Of a stretch of 64,000 nt of DNA, positions 1-8,096 are shown piece by piece. Each line of letters begins with the position of its first letter. The first letter of the stretch is position 1. The stretch is from Chersky-840 sp963764205. Its GTDB lineage: Bacteria > Actinomycetota > Acidimicrobiia > Acidimicrobiales > UBA8190. Under the pieces are notes generated by a model. The model saw nothing but the letters and a program-made list of their open reading frames with translations. It made no database searches and was not told the DNA's origin. The position numbers were made by a program, and so were the translations under genes. The stretch is from positions 248,001-312,000 of the forward strand of contig CAVXRN010000006.1 in assembly GCA_963764205.1 (NCBI GenBank), written 5' to 3'.

Positions 1-11
1 CGTGACCGAAC

Positions 12-27
12 CTGACATGACCGTCAT
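12..27. promoter_or_regulatory. Putative island operator, site 1 (TGAC-N6-GTCA)
   Basis: The sequence reads CTGACATGACCGTCAT, two TGAC/GTCA half-sites in inverted orientation with six bases between them. It lies 44 bases before the start of the hydroxyacid dehydrogenase gene. A TATGAAT stretch at 39-45 could serve as the -10. The site matches seven others in the window apart from its last base (T instead of G). That it is an operator is inferred from this recurrence. Confidence 0.5.
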
Positions 28-70
28 CGTTCGGCCATTATGAATGACTTCGGCGGCCGAAGGAGGATCG

Positions 71-1054
71 ATGGACCGGACCCGCCCTCGGGCGCTCGTG
101 ACCACCCCGGTTCGGGGTCCCGGGGTCGATCTGTTGCGGGAGCTCGCCGATCTCGTGATCGACCCGTGGATCGACCACCAGCCCCTGCGGATCTACAACG
201 CCGAACAGCTGGCCGAGCGGGCTGCGGCCGAAGAGGCCACCATCTTGATGGTCGAGGCCGACCGCTGTGCGGGCCCGGTGTTCGAGCTCCCGCTCCTGGC
301 CGTGGCGAGCACCCGCGGTGACCCCAACAACGTCGACATCGACGCGGCCACCGCCGCGGGCGTCCCGGTGCTCCGGGCCCCCGCCCGCAACGCCGACGCC
401 GTGGCCGAGATCGGCGTGGCTCTGCTCTTCGCCGCGAGTCGCGGCGTGCTGGGCGCCGACGCGGATGTCCGTGCCGGCGACGTCTACAAGGACGGCACCA
501 TCCCGTACCAGCGCTTCCGGGCGTGGCAGATGGCGGGGCGCACGGCCGGGCTGGTGGGTCTCGGTGCCGTGGGGCGCGCCCTGCGGTGGCGCCTCGAGGG
601 TCTGGGCATGAACGTCGTCGCCTACGACCCCTACGCGGCGGACGCCACCCACAGCCTCGAGCAGCTCCTCGAGGTATCCCACGTCGTCTCGCTGCACGCC
701 CCGGTGACCGAGGAGACCACAGGGATGATCGGCGCCGCGCAATTCGCGGCGATGCGCGACGGCGTCGTCTTCCTCAACACCGCGCGCGCCCAACTCCACG
801 ACGGCGACGCCCTGGTCGATGCGCTGCGGTCGGGCAAGGTGGGCGCGGCCGGGCTCGACCACTTCGTGGGTGAGCACCTTCCCACCGACCACCCGCTGAC
901 CACCTTCCCGAACGTGGTGCTCACCCCGCACATCGGTGGCGCCACCTACGACACCGAGGTCAACCACACCCAGACCATCGCGGATGACCTCTGCCGTCTG
1001 ATGGCGGGCGCCACGCCCCGCAACATCGTCAACCCCGACGTGTTGAAGCACTGA
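71..1054 (+). CDS. D-isomer-specific 2-hydroxyacid dehydrogenase (NAD-dependent)
   Basis: A 327-residue protein of the D-2-hydroxyacid dehydrogenase family (phosphoglycerate/hydroxypyruvate dehydrogenase type), which reversibly oxidises 2-hydroxyacids to 2-oxoacids with NAD(P). The Rossmann motif GLGAVG is at residues 163-168. The three family catalytic residues are present: Arg239 in NTARA, Glu268 in VGEHLP and His287 in TPHIGG. The length is normal and there is no ACT domain, so a dedicated SerA role is unlikely. The start at 71 is chosen because AGGAGG lies four bases upstream; ATGs at 40 and 44 have no ribosome site. The acyl-CoA dehydrogenase follows after 15 bases, probably in one operon. 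The true substrate cannot be told. Confidence 0.88.
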   Translation: MDRTRPRALVTTPVRGPGVDLLRELADLVIDPWIDHQPLRIYNAEQLAERAAAEEATILMVEADRCAGPVFELPLLAVASTRGDPNNVDIDAATAAGVPVLRAPARNADAVAEIGVALLFAASRGVLGADADVRAGDVYKDGTIPYQRFRAWQMAGRTAGLVGLGAVGRALRWRLEGLGMNVVAYDPYAADATHSLEQLLEVSHVVSLHAPVTEETTGMIGAAQFAAMRDGVVFLNTARAQLHDGDALVDALRSGKVGAAGLDHFVGEHLPTDHPLTTFPNVVLTPHIGGATYDTEVNHTQTIADDLCRLMAGATPRNIVNPDVLKH

Positions 1055-1069
1055 CGCAGCGAGGCATCC

Positions 1070-2267
1070 GTGGACTTCTCCTACACCCCCGAGGACGACG
1101 CCTTCCGGTCCGAGTTGCGCGAGTGGCTCGACGCGAATCTCCCCGAGTTCATGGCCTCGGGGGAGATCGGGGACGAGAACAATCCCGACCGACGCACCAT
1201 GCTGCGCCGCCAGGCGTGGCAACGCTGTCTCCACGGCGGGCGGTGGGCAGCCATCAATTGGCCCAAGCCCTGGGGGGGCCGCGAGGCCACGGTCATGCAG
1301 AACACCATCTACTCCGAGGAGATGGCCCGGGCCAAGACGCCGGGGATCTACAACGCCAACGGCTTGTGGCAGATCGGCCCCATGATCCTTCGCTGGGGCA
1401 CCGAGGAGCAGCAACAGATGTGGCTCCCGGGGATCCTCAACGCGGATGTCCATTGGTGCCAGGGGTTCACCGAGCCCGAAGCGGGTTCGGACCTGGCCAA
1501 CCTCCGCACCCTGGCCGTCCTCGACGGCGACGAGTACGTCGTGACCGGCCGCAAGATCTGGATCTCCACCGCCCATCTGGCCAAGTGGGGGCTCTTCCTC
1601 GTTCGGACCGACCCCACCGCCATCGAGCGCGGCGTGAAGCACGAAGGGATCACCGCCCTCATCGTCGACATGGAGCTTCCCGGCATCGAGGTGAACGTCA
1701 TCAGGGACATCACCGGGGGCGAGCTGTTCTGCGAGGTGAACTTCGACGGGGCCCGGGTGCCCGTCGCCTACCGGCTGGGCGAAGAGAACCAGGGCTGGAA
1801 CGTGGCCATGGGGACCCTCGCCAACGAGAGGGTCGGGACGTCGGGGCTGTCGGTCTCGATGCGCATCGAGCTCGACAACCTCATCGCCACGGCCCGCAAG
1901 CACAACCCCGAAGCGCTCGACGACCCGGGAATCCGCGATCGCATCGCCCGCGTGTGGACACAGCTCGAGCTCACCCGACTGCTCAACGCGCGGGCACTGT
2001 CGAAGATCCTGAAGGGCGAGAAGAACTGGCCCGAGGTCCCATTGGCCAAGCTCCAGTGGAGCTACCTCTCGCAGACCATCGCCGAGCTCGGCGTCGACAT
2101 TCTCGGGCGCGTCGGGCGTCTTGGCCCGTGGTGGCCCCGATGCGGTCGACAAAGGCCATTGGAGCCACAACTACGTCTGGCAGCGCTACACGTCGATCGG
2201 GGCGGGCACGACCGAGGTGCAGAAGAACATCATCGCCGACCGCGCCATCAAGATGCCCCGCCGCTGA
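1070..2267 (+). CDS. Acyl-CoA dehydrogenase (one frameshift near 2108)
   Basis: An FAD-dependent acyl-CoA dehydrogenase of about 400 residues, introducing an alpha,beta double bond into an acyl-CoA. The N-terminal helical domain (WPKPWGG), the FTEPEAGSD flavin/substrate loop and a beta domain are in frame from GTG 1070. After LGVDILG the frame slips by one base; the next frame continues with ASGVLARGGPD and ends in AGTTEVQKNIIADR and a TGA at 2265. One extra C near 2108 explains the break. The usual catalytic Glu of the YEGT motif is Ala here (GAGTTE), as in many actinobacterial FadE proteins that act in heteromeric pairs. It directly follows the hydroxyacid dehydrogenase gene. It ends one base from the convergent VOC gene. 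Confidence 0.85.
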
Positions 2268-2268
2268 T

Positions 2269-2642
2269 TCACGGCATCTGGGAGACCGACAAGACGTTGC
2301 CGTCGGGATCGGTGAACCACGCCACCCGGGCCCCGCTCGGGGACGTCCACACCCCGCTCTCGTCCTGCTCCATGCCGGGGAACCGCTCGAAGCGCCACCC
2401 GCGCCGCTCAGAGCCCGCACCGTGGCCTCGACGTCGTCGACGGACCATCCGAGCACCGTGTAGGGCGCGAGCGCGATCTCACCCACCGACGTGACACGCA
2501 GTTGCGTCCCGTGCGCGTCGAAGACGCACGCGAACGGGCCCTCCTCGACCAGAGCCAATCCGAGAGTGTCGCGGTAGAACGCCCCGGGCCCGGTCGACGT
2601 CCGTCGTGGCTCGAATGCGACCAGGACGCTCGATCCCAGCAT
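2269..2642 (-). CDS. VOC-family (glyoxalase/bleomycin-resistance fold) protein (one frameshift near 2410)
   Basis: A small single-domain vicinal-oxygen-chelate protein of about 124 residues. The N-terminal part carries the beta-alpha-beta pattern with FYRDTLGLALVEEGPF; the C-terminal part, read after restoring one base in a G run near 2410, ends with WFTDPDGNVLSVSQMP, typical of the family. Start at 2642 (ATG) is preferred over GTG 2648 because GGAGG lies seven bases upstream of the ATG. Substrate unknown; members include glyoxalases, dioxygenases and resistance proteins. It is divergent from the ArsR gene and shares its upstream region. Confidence 0.75.
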
Positions 2643-2692
2643 CGGCACACCTCCGTCGGACGCCGAGCGTAGGCAGATGGCCCAAATGTCAC

Positions 2693-2722
2693 TTGCTACT
2701 TACGAAAGGATCTGCTTACATT
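2693..2722 (+). promoter_or_regulatory. Promoter of the ArsR-SRPBCC pair
   Basis: A -35 like TTGCTA (2693-2698) is followed after 17 bases by a -10 like TTACAT (2716-2721). The GTG start of the ArsR gene lies seven bases further on, which implies a leaderless transcript. The stretch is clearly more AT-rich than its surroundings. Confidence 0.5.
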
Positions 2723-2728
2723 CAGAGG

Positions 2729-3052
2729 GTGGACGCCGCCCTCCGTGCCATCGCCGAGCCCCACCGGCGCGAGATCCTTCGGCTCGTGGGCGAGGACGAG
2801 CTCGCCGCCGGGGAGATCGCCTCGCACTTCGACCTCACCCGGCCTGCGGTCTCCCAGCACCTGCGCGTCCTGGTGGACGCCGGGCTGCTCGAGAGCCGGC
2901 GCGAAGCCACCCGGATCATCTACCGGGCCCGGCCCCAGGGACTGGACGAGCTGCGCGACTACCTCGAAGTGTTCTGGTCCACCAGCCTGCGCCGCCTGAA
3001 GCGCGCAGTCGAACAAGAGATGGAGGACACCGAACGTGCCGACAGGCGATGA
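2729..3052 (+). CDS. ArsR-family transcriptional regulator
   Basis: A 107-residue winged-helix protein. It begins VDAALRAIAEPHRREIL, the classic ArsR opening, followed by the recognition helix region LTRPAVSQHLRVLVDAGLL and the wing (SRREATRIIYRARPQGL). No cysteine metal-binding motif is present, so a metal sensor is unlikely. This subgroup is usually paired with an SRPBCC/AHSA1 protein, as here: the next gene starts 17 bases before this one ends. Start at GTG 2729 is chosen because homology begins there and a -10 lies just upstream. It probably controls its own operon. Confidence 0.9.
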   Translation: MDAALRAIAEPHRREILRLVGEDELAAGEIASHFDLTRPAVSQHLRVLVDAGLLESRREATRIIYRARPQGLDELRDYLEVFWSTSLRRLKRAVEQEMEDTERADRR

Positions 3053-3479
3053 CGTCATCGAGCAGGAGATCCGGATCGCGGCGCCACCCGAGGCCGTGTT
3101 CCCGTTCTTCACCGACCCCGACAAGATGCGGCGCTGGAACGGCGTGGACCACAAGCTCGAGCCCCATCCCGGCGGCGTCTACCGGGTCAACGTCGACGGC
3201 ACTCACGTCGCCCGGGGCGAGTACGTCGAAGTGAGCCCACCCCACCGAGTCGTCTTCACCTGGGGCTGGGAGGACGGGGGCATTCCCGTGCCTGCCGGGT
3301 CGACCACCGTCGAGATCACCCTCACCGCCGACGGGGACGACACCATCGTGCGCCTCGTGCACCGCGGTCTGCCCCTCGAAGCCGTCGAGCCGCACGCTGC
3401 GGGTTGGCGGCACTACCTCGCCAGGCTGGCCATCGCCGGAGCCGGCGGTGATCCGGGCCCCGACGAAGGACCCCCCTGA
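3036..3479 (+). CDS. SRPBCC (AHSA1/START-like) family protein
   Basis: A 147-residue hydrophobic-cavity protein. It shows the AHSA1 pattern: IEQEIRIAAPPEAVFPFFTDPDKMRRW at the N-terminus, a central PGGVYRV and VFTWGWED strand pair, and a C-terminal helix with GWRHYLARL. Such proteins bind small hydrophobic ligands; the ligand is unknown. GTG 3036 overlaps the end of the ArsR gene by 17 bases, so the pair is translationally coupled. The last residues are Pro/Gly-rich. Confidence 0.85.
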   Translation: MPTGDDVIEQEIRIAAPPEAVFPFFTDPDKMRRWNGVDHKLEPHPGGVYRVNVDGTHVARGEYVEVSPPHRVVFTWGWEDGGIPVPAGSTTVEITLTADGDDTIVRLVHRGLPLEAVEPHAAGWRHYLARLAIAGAGGDPGPDEGPP

Positions 3480-3483
3480 CACC

Positions 3484-3527
3484 GATCCAACTCGATCCAA
3501 CTCGATCCAACCGATCCAACGAATCAA
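3484..3527. repeat. Short tandem repeat, unit GATCCAACTC
   Basis: Two perfect copies of GATCCAACTC are followed by two or three degenerate ones (GATCCAACC, GATCCAACGA), just after the SRPBCC stop codon and before the YCII gene. It is intergenic and non-coding. Function unknown; slippage is the likely origin. Confidence 0.8.
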
Positions 3528-3554
3528 CCGACGACAAGAAAGGCAGGACGCATC

Positions 3555-3866
3555 ATGGGCAAGTTCGTATTCCTCTACACCGGTGGTCAGATGGCAGACA
3601 CACCTGAAGGTCAGAAGGCCGCCATGGACGCATGGATGGGATGGTTCGGCACCCTCGGGGACGACATCGTCGACCCCGGCAATCCCTTCGGTGCGTCGAG
3701 CACGGTGAAGTCCGACGGCTCCAACAAAGACGGTGGCACCAGCGCCATCGGAGGCTACAGCGTCATCTCCGCCAACAGCCTGTCCGACGCGGCGGGCAAG
3801 GCCAAGGGGTGTCCCGTCCTCGCCGGCGGTGGCACCGTCGAGGTCTACGAGGCGATGCCGATCTGA
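3555..3866 (+). CDS. YCII-like (DGPF) domain protein
   Basis: A 103-residue protein whose C-terminal half (GGYSVISANSLSDAAGKAKGCPVLAGGGTVEVYE) matches the YciI/DGPF-like fold found in many actinobacteria, often next to ECF sigma factors or SRPBCC proteins. No enzymatic role is established. AAGGCAGG precedes the ATG by nine bases. It converges on the Rid gene and follows the ArsR-SRPBCC pair, with which it may be co-transcribed. Confidence 0.75.
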   Translation: MGKFVFLYTGGQMADTPEGQKAAMDAWMGWFGTLGDDIVDPGNPFGASSTVKSDGSNKDGGTSAIGGYSVISANSLSDAAGKAKGCPVLAGGGTVEVYEAMPI

Positions 3867-3895
3867 CGACTCTCGGCCGGTGACAACGCAGCTCG

Positions 3896-4330
3896 CTACG
3901 GAGACGGGGCCGGCTCGCTCGGTGCAGGCGCCAGAGCGACGGCCTCGATCTCCACGAGCTGACCGGTGTAGCCGAGAGCGGCCACGCCCAGCAGTGTGCT
4001 CGGTGGATCCGACGGCTCGAAGGCCGACTTCACCACGGCCCACACCCTGACCAGATCTTCCTGTGACGACGAGACGACGTACACCGTCGTCTTGAGCACC
4101 GCACCCGGCGATGCGCCGGCGGCCTCCAAGGCGGCGAAGAGATTGGCGACGGTCTGCCGGGCTTGGGCCTCGAGATCACCCGGGCCCACCACCACGCCGG
4201 CGTCGTCGAGGGGACACGCCCCCGCGCTGAACACGAGCCGACCCGCCGGTGCCACCGCGGCATAGGCGTAGGGGGCGTCGCGGTAGAGGCCGGCCGGTCG
4301 CACCAACTCGATGGACCGCTCGTCGCTCAT
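3896..4330 (-). CDS. Rid-family protein (RidA-like, lacking the catalytic Arg)
   Basis: A 144-residue YjgF/YER057c/UK114 protein. RidA members hydrolyse reactive enamine/imine intermediates using an Arg about 20 residues before the C-terminal EIEA motif. Here the region reads PPSTLLGVAALGYTGQLVEIEAVA, with Ser where that Arg normally lies, so it probably belongs to the Rid subfamilies without imine deaminase activity. The ATG overlaps the stop of the upstream SnoaL-like gene by four bases (ATGA), placing it last in an apt-SnoaL-Rid operon. Confidence 0.8.
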   Translation of the reverse strand: MSDERSIELVRPAGLYRDAPYAYAAVAPAGRLVFSAGACPLDDAGVVVGPGDLEAQARQTVANLFAALEAAGASPGAVLKTTVYVVSSSQEDLVRVWAVVKSAFEPSDPPSTLLGVAALGYTGQLVEIEAVALAPAPSEPAPSP

Positions 4331-4746
4331 GGGGCCGAGAGCCGTTCGAGATCCCCGCTGGGGTCGTAGTACAGCTCCTGCTGGGCGATCAGGGCGTCAC
4401 GGTACCGGTACACCACGACATAGGTGGACCGCAGCCGCTCACCTCGCATGTCGAAGTCGAAGTGCACCCGGACGTACGCTCCCGCGCCGTCGGCGACGAT
4501 CGCCCGGTCGTCGACGGCGTAGGAGATGCCGGACAGCCCCGCGATCGTGAGCTGGATGAATTCGAGCGCGGCGTCGACTCCGACGATGCGCGCCGGCCAT
4601 CCGAAGAGCCGCGTCGTGGGACTGATGTAGACGACGTCGGGCGCGTACAGTCCCCTGGCGCCGGTGACGTCGGCGGCCGCGAACGCCGCTGCGAAACGCT
4701 CTTCCTGGGCGTCGACGAGCGCGAGCGACATCGCCGCGGGGCTCAC
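4327..4746 (-). CDS. SnoaL-like/NTF2-fold protein
   Basis: A 139-residue alpha+beta barrel protein. The N-terminal helix (DAQEERFAAAFAAADVTGARGLYAPDVVYISP), the middle VGVDAALEFIQL and the strands VRVHFDFDMRGERLRSTYVVVYRYRD fit the SnoaL/NTF2 superfamily, used for isomerases, cyclases, dehydratases and binding proteins. The reaction is unknown. It overlaps both neighbours by four bases (apt upstream, Rid downstream), so all three are probably made together. Confidence 0.72.
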   Translation of the reverse strand: MSPAAMSLALVDAQEERFAAAFAAADVTGARGLYAPDVVYISPTTRLFGWPARIVGVDAALEFIQLTIAGLSGISYAVDDRAIVADGAGAYVRVHFDFDMRGERLRSTYVVVYRYRDALIAQQELYYDPSGDLERLSAP

Positions 4747-5297
4747 ACCGACAACAAGACGTGGAGGTCGAGGTCCTCCAACCGCGCCCGGCCACCCAGG
4801 GCCACGATCTCGAGGAGCGCGGCGACACCCACGACCTCTGCACCACTGCCACGGAGCACCGAGGCGGTGGCGATCAGGGTCCCGCCCGTGGCGATGACGT
4901 CGTCGACGATCAGCACCCGGTCGCCCGGCTCCACCGCGTCGGTGTGCATCTCGAGGACGGCCTCGCCGTATTCGAGCACGTAGGACTGCGCCACGGTGGC
5001 GGCGGGGAGCTTGCCCACCTTGCGCACGGGGACGAGCCCCGTGTGCAAGGCGTAGGCCACCGGGGCGCCGAGGATGAACCCTCGAGCCTCGATGGCCACG
5101 ACCTTGTCGGCCCGTCCCGCAAACGGGGCCGCCAACCAGTTCACGGCCTCGGTGAAGGCTGCCGCGTCGGCGAGCACGGGGGTGATGTCCTTGAACGTCA
5201 CACCGGGTCGGGGGAACCCCTCCACGTCGCGCACCAGCGCGCGGACGGTGTCGCGGACCACGTCGTCGTGACCGTGGCCGGGCGTCGCCCCGGGCAT
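4743..5297 (-). CDS. apt: Adenine phosphoribosyltransferase
   Basis: A 184-residue purine salvage enzyme converting adenine and PRPP to AMP in the cytosol. The family signature FPRPGVTFKDITPVL is at residues 28-42, EARGFILGAPVAY near 70-82, LEMHTDAVEPG near 115-125, and the PRPP-binding motif VLIVDDVIATGGT at 128-140. Length is normal. In most actinobacteria apt sits between secF and relA; here it heads an operon with a SnoaL-like and a Rid gene, so it may be a second or displaced copy. Its ATG abuts the stop codon of the upstream small membrane protein gene. Confidence 0.93.
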   Translation of the reverse strand: MPGATPGHGHDDVVRDTVRALVRDVEGFPRPGVTFKDITPVLADAAAFTEAVNWLAAPFAGRADKVVAIEARGFILGAPVAYALHTGLVPVRKVGKLPAATVAQSYVLEYGEAVLEMHTDAVEPGDRVLIVDDVIATGGTLIATASVLRGSGAEVVGVAALLEIVALGGRARLEDLDLHVLLSV

Positions 5298-5717
5298 CTA
5301 CGCGCTCGTCGGGGCCGAAACGACCTTGGTCGGGTCGGGTGGCGGCGCCAACGCCGCTACCGCGCCCAGTGCCGCGAACGTCGAGCCCAGCAGCGTCACC
5401 ACCACCCGGCTCCAGATCGGGAGCTCGCGACTGCGAACGGCGGCGACCGCGTCCCAGGCGTCACACCCTGCTCCCAGCAACAGGGCGCGGTTGACCCTCT
5501 CGCGCCTGCCCTCTCGCAACGCCTGGAGCAGTACGACACCGAGGGCCACGTCTCGACCGCCGAAGATCCGGTTCATGTACCGCATGCTCGGTCGTCGGGC
5601 TTCGGCCCCGAGGTAGGCGCGGGCCACCGTCGCCGGAGCAGCGGCGAGGCCGACGCCGAACAGGATTCGGCCCAGGGCGATCTGGTAGGAGATGCTGCGG
5701 CGCACGTCGTCGTTCAC
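5298..5717 (-). CDS. Small membrane protein (DUF4267-like)
   Basis: About 140 residues with three or four hydrophobic segments: ALGRILFGVGLAAAPATVA, RDVALGVVLLQAL, RALLLGAGCDAWDAVAAV and VVVTLLGSTFAALGAVAAL. The NRIFGGRDVALG segment resembles small actinobacterial DUF4267-type proteins; this placement is tentative. Start GTG 5717 is the first plausible one; there is no clear ribosome site. It is between the amidohydrolase and apt on the same strand. Confidence 0.5.
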   Translation of the reverse strand: MNDDVRRSISYQIALGRILFGVGLAAAPATVARAYLGAEARRPSMRYMNRIFGGRDVALGVVLLQALREGRRERVNRALLLGAGCDAWDAVAAVRSRELPIWSRVVVTLLGSTFAALGAVAALAPPPDPTKVVSAPTSA

Positions 5718-5773
5718 CGGGCCGAGGTTAGCGGCGGACGGGACGCTCGATTCCGCCCGATCCCCGACGCGGG

Positions 5774-6865
5774 CTACCGCGCCAGCTGATAGAAGTCCTG
5801 GGCGTTGGCGCCCGCCACACGCGCCAGGGCGTCGTCGGCCAGACGACCCCGGGCGTGCTCTCGCAATTCGGTCGTGGCCCGAGGCCACGCGCCGTCCCAG
5901 TGCGGGTAGTCGCTGGCGAACATCACGCAGCGATCGCCGAGCAGCTCCACCACGCACGGGAGCGCGTCCTCGTCGGGCTCGCACGTCACCGCGATGTTGC
6001 CCGCCGCAACGTACTCGGCCGGTGGGCGGCGCCAGCCGTCGGGGACCCAGTCGCCCCGAGACTCGTAGTGCTCGCCCAGCCGCTCGACGAACCACGGGAG
6101 CCACCCTGCGCCCGCCTCCAGGAACGCCGACGCGCAGGGTGGGGTGCCGGTCGAAGACGCCTCCGCTCACGAGCGACGTCATGGCGAACATCTGGTCGAA
6201 GGGAAAGCTCACACAGTGGACCTGGATGTAGTTGTCGAACCGGTCCACGCCGATCTTGGGCAGATGGATCCCAGGTGCTCCGTGGACCCCCAACGGCATG
6301 TCGATCGACGCTGCGGCAGCGTAGAAGCGGTCCATGTCGGGGTGATCGAGGTTCCGCCCCTTGAGGGCGGGAGGGACGATGGTGGCGACGAGCCCGAGGC
6401 TCTTTGGCCTCTTCCATGACCGTGACGGCGGCCTCGCCGTGCTCGATGGGCACGACGGCCACCCCGTGCAGGCGGCCGGCGCTCTTGGCGCAGAACTCCG
6501 ACGCCCACCGGTTGTACATGCGGGCCACGGCCGGCGCCGAGCACCGGGTCCTCGAGGGTGGGCACGCACAGGCCGAAGCTCGGGAACAGCACCATCTCGT
6601 CGATGCCGTCGGTGTCGGCGTTGGCGAGCACCCCGTCGACGGTGCCGGGGTCGACGCCCGGAGCCGTGGTGAGGCCGTGCTGCGGAGGACATCCCGCCCC
6701 CGGGCCCTCGTACTGGGGATAGGGGCGCCCCTCGATCAGGACACCGAGCTTGGTGTCGCTTCGCAGGGCCACGTGGTCGGGGAACCGCTGCAAGAGCTCG
6801 GCGAAGAACTCCACGGGCTCCACCATGTGACCATCCGCGTCCACGACGTACAGGTCCGTCGCCAT
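5774..6865 (-). CDS. TIM-barrel amidohydrolase (amidohydrolase_2 family), frameshifted at least three times
   Basis: A metal-dependent hydrolase of the ACMSD-like amidohydrolase_2 family, about 360 residues. The N-terminus has the metal-binding VVDADGHMVEP motif; the C-terminus has FASDYPHWDGAW with the catalytic Asp, then GANAQDFYQLAR and the stop. Three internal sections lie in different frames: RMYNRWASEFCAKSAGRLHGVAVV (about 6450-6530), IVPPALKGRNLDHPDMD (about 6160-6390) and CVMFASDYPH (about 5774-5990). Breaks near 6390-6410, 6530-6550 and 6000-6150 explain this. Start 6865 has GGAGG four bases upstream and overlaps the alcohol dehydrogenase stop as TGATG. One of five paralogues in the window. 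Confidence 0.78.
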
Positions 6866-8053
6866 CACGCCTCCGTTCCGTCTTTCTTCTGTCCGTCGTG
6901 TCCGTCGTGTCCGTCGTGTCCGTCGTGTCCGTCGTGTCCGTCGTCGTAGACGATCACGCTTCTCGCCACCTCGCCCGCCTCCATGGCCCGGAAGGCGTCA
7001 TCGATGTCGTCGAGCCGGATCCGCCGGGTCACGAGGCCCTCGGCGTCGATCGCTCCCTGGCGGACGAGGTCGACGAGCACGGGGAAGTCCCGGTCGGCGT
7101 CGGTCGAGCCGTACACGCAGCCGATCACCGTCTTGGCGTCGACGAACAACTCGAAAGCGGAGAACGACACCTGTTCCGCCGGCGACCCCGCTCCGACGAG
7201 GACGGCGGTGCCCCCGCGCCGGGTCGAGGCGAAGACGGTTCGGATGGTCTCGGCCTTTCCGACCACCTCGAAGCCGTAGTCGGCGCCCCGGCCCCCGGTG
7301 TGGGCCCGCACCGCGGCGACCGGCTCTTCGACCGACGCGTCCACCACCGCGGTCGCACCCATGGCCCGGGCCAGCTCCAGCTTCGAGGCCACCGGGTCGA
7401 CTGCCACGATGGTGCTCGCCCCGGCCAGCCGCGCCCCCTGGATCACCGACAGACCCGACCCCGCCACAGCCCACGACCGCGACGGCGGATCCGGGCGCGA
7501 CCTTGGCCGTGGTCCACACCGCACCGACACCGGTGGCGAGCGCGCAACCGACGAGGGCGGCGAGCTCGAGCGGGACCGACGGGTCGATGCGCACGACCTC
7601 GCCCTCGGGGACGAGGGTGTGCTCCCCGAACGTGGCGGTGCCGAGCCCCCGCACGAGCTGCGTGCCCCCCACGGTGGCGTAGGCGCCCGACAACGACTCG
7701 GTCAGGCCCACTTCGCACAACATGGCCTGACCCCGGAGGCACCAGAAGCACCGACGGCACGCCGGCATCCACGTCAGCACCACGTGGTCGCCCGGCACCA
7801 CGCGGGTCACGGCCTCGCCCACCTCGGCCACGACCCCCGCACCTTCGTGGCCGAGCACGGTGGGGAACATGAACGGCATCGTCCCCTTCTGCACCGACAG
7901 GTCGGAATGACAAACCCCGCTCGCCGCCAGCTTCACCCGGACGTCGTGCGGCCCCGTGGGTGCGAGCACGATGTCCTCGATCACGAACGGTGCCCCCACC
8001 TCGTGGACCACCGCCGCCCGGACCGTCCTGCCCGACGCACCCGCTGCGCTCAC
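6865..8053 (-). CDS. Zinc-dependent alcohol dehydrogenase (MDR), one frameshift near 7455, DGH-repeat tail
   Basis: A medium-chain dehydrogenase/reductase of about 395 residues. It has ASGVCHSDLS (catalytic zinc Cys), GHEGAGVVAEVGE, a structural zinc loop ACRRCFWCLRGQAMLCE and, after one base is removed from a G run near 7455, the cofactor site GCGGVGLSVIQGARLAGA. This is the aryl/class III-like ADH group acting on primary or aromatic alcohols. The C-terminus ends in five DGH triplets from a 9-bp tandem repeat, absent from the family. No Met start is obvious; GTG 8053, inside a direct repeat, is the best candidate. It is coupled to the amidohydrolase downstream (TGATG). Confidence 0.83.
6891..6944. 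repeat. 9-bp tandem repeat (GTCCGTCGT x6) inside the ADH 3' end
   Basis: Six perfect copies of a 9-base unit. On the minus strand they encode Asp-Gly-His triplets at the end of the alcohol dehydrogenase. The repeat keeps the reading frame, so copy number can change without destroying the gene. Confidence 0.95.
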
Positions 8054-8096
8054 GTCGCTGGACCCGCTGCGCTCACGTCGCTCCACCCGCTGCGCT
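8039..8096. repeat. 23-bp direct repeat at the ADH/D-aminoacylase junction
   Basis: ACCCGCTGCGCTCACGTCGCT occurs at 8039-8059 and 8062-8082, and its first half again at 8085-8096. The D-aminoacylase stop codon and the likely start of the alcohol dehydrogenase both lie in it. Such ACCCGCTGCGCT repeats are a common type of intergenic slippage product in high-GC actinobacteria (general knowledge). Confidence 0.85.

Noticed and set aside
38..2170. A 710-residue open frame on the minus strand
   Set aside because: It is antisense to two well-supported genes (hydroxyacid dehydrogenase and acyl-CoA dehydrogenase), has no recognisable domain and is explained by the high GC content.
2606..2728. Extension of the ArsR protein upstream to 2606
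   Set aside because: The extra 41 residues have no similarity to ArsR proteins, overlap the divergent VOC gene start and contain the promoter.
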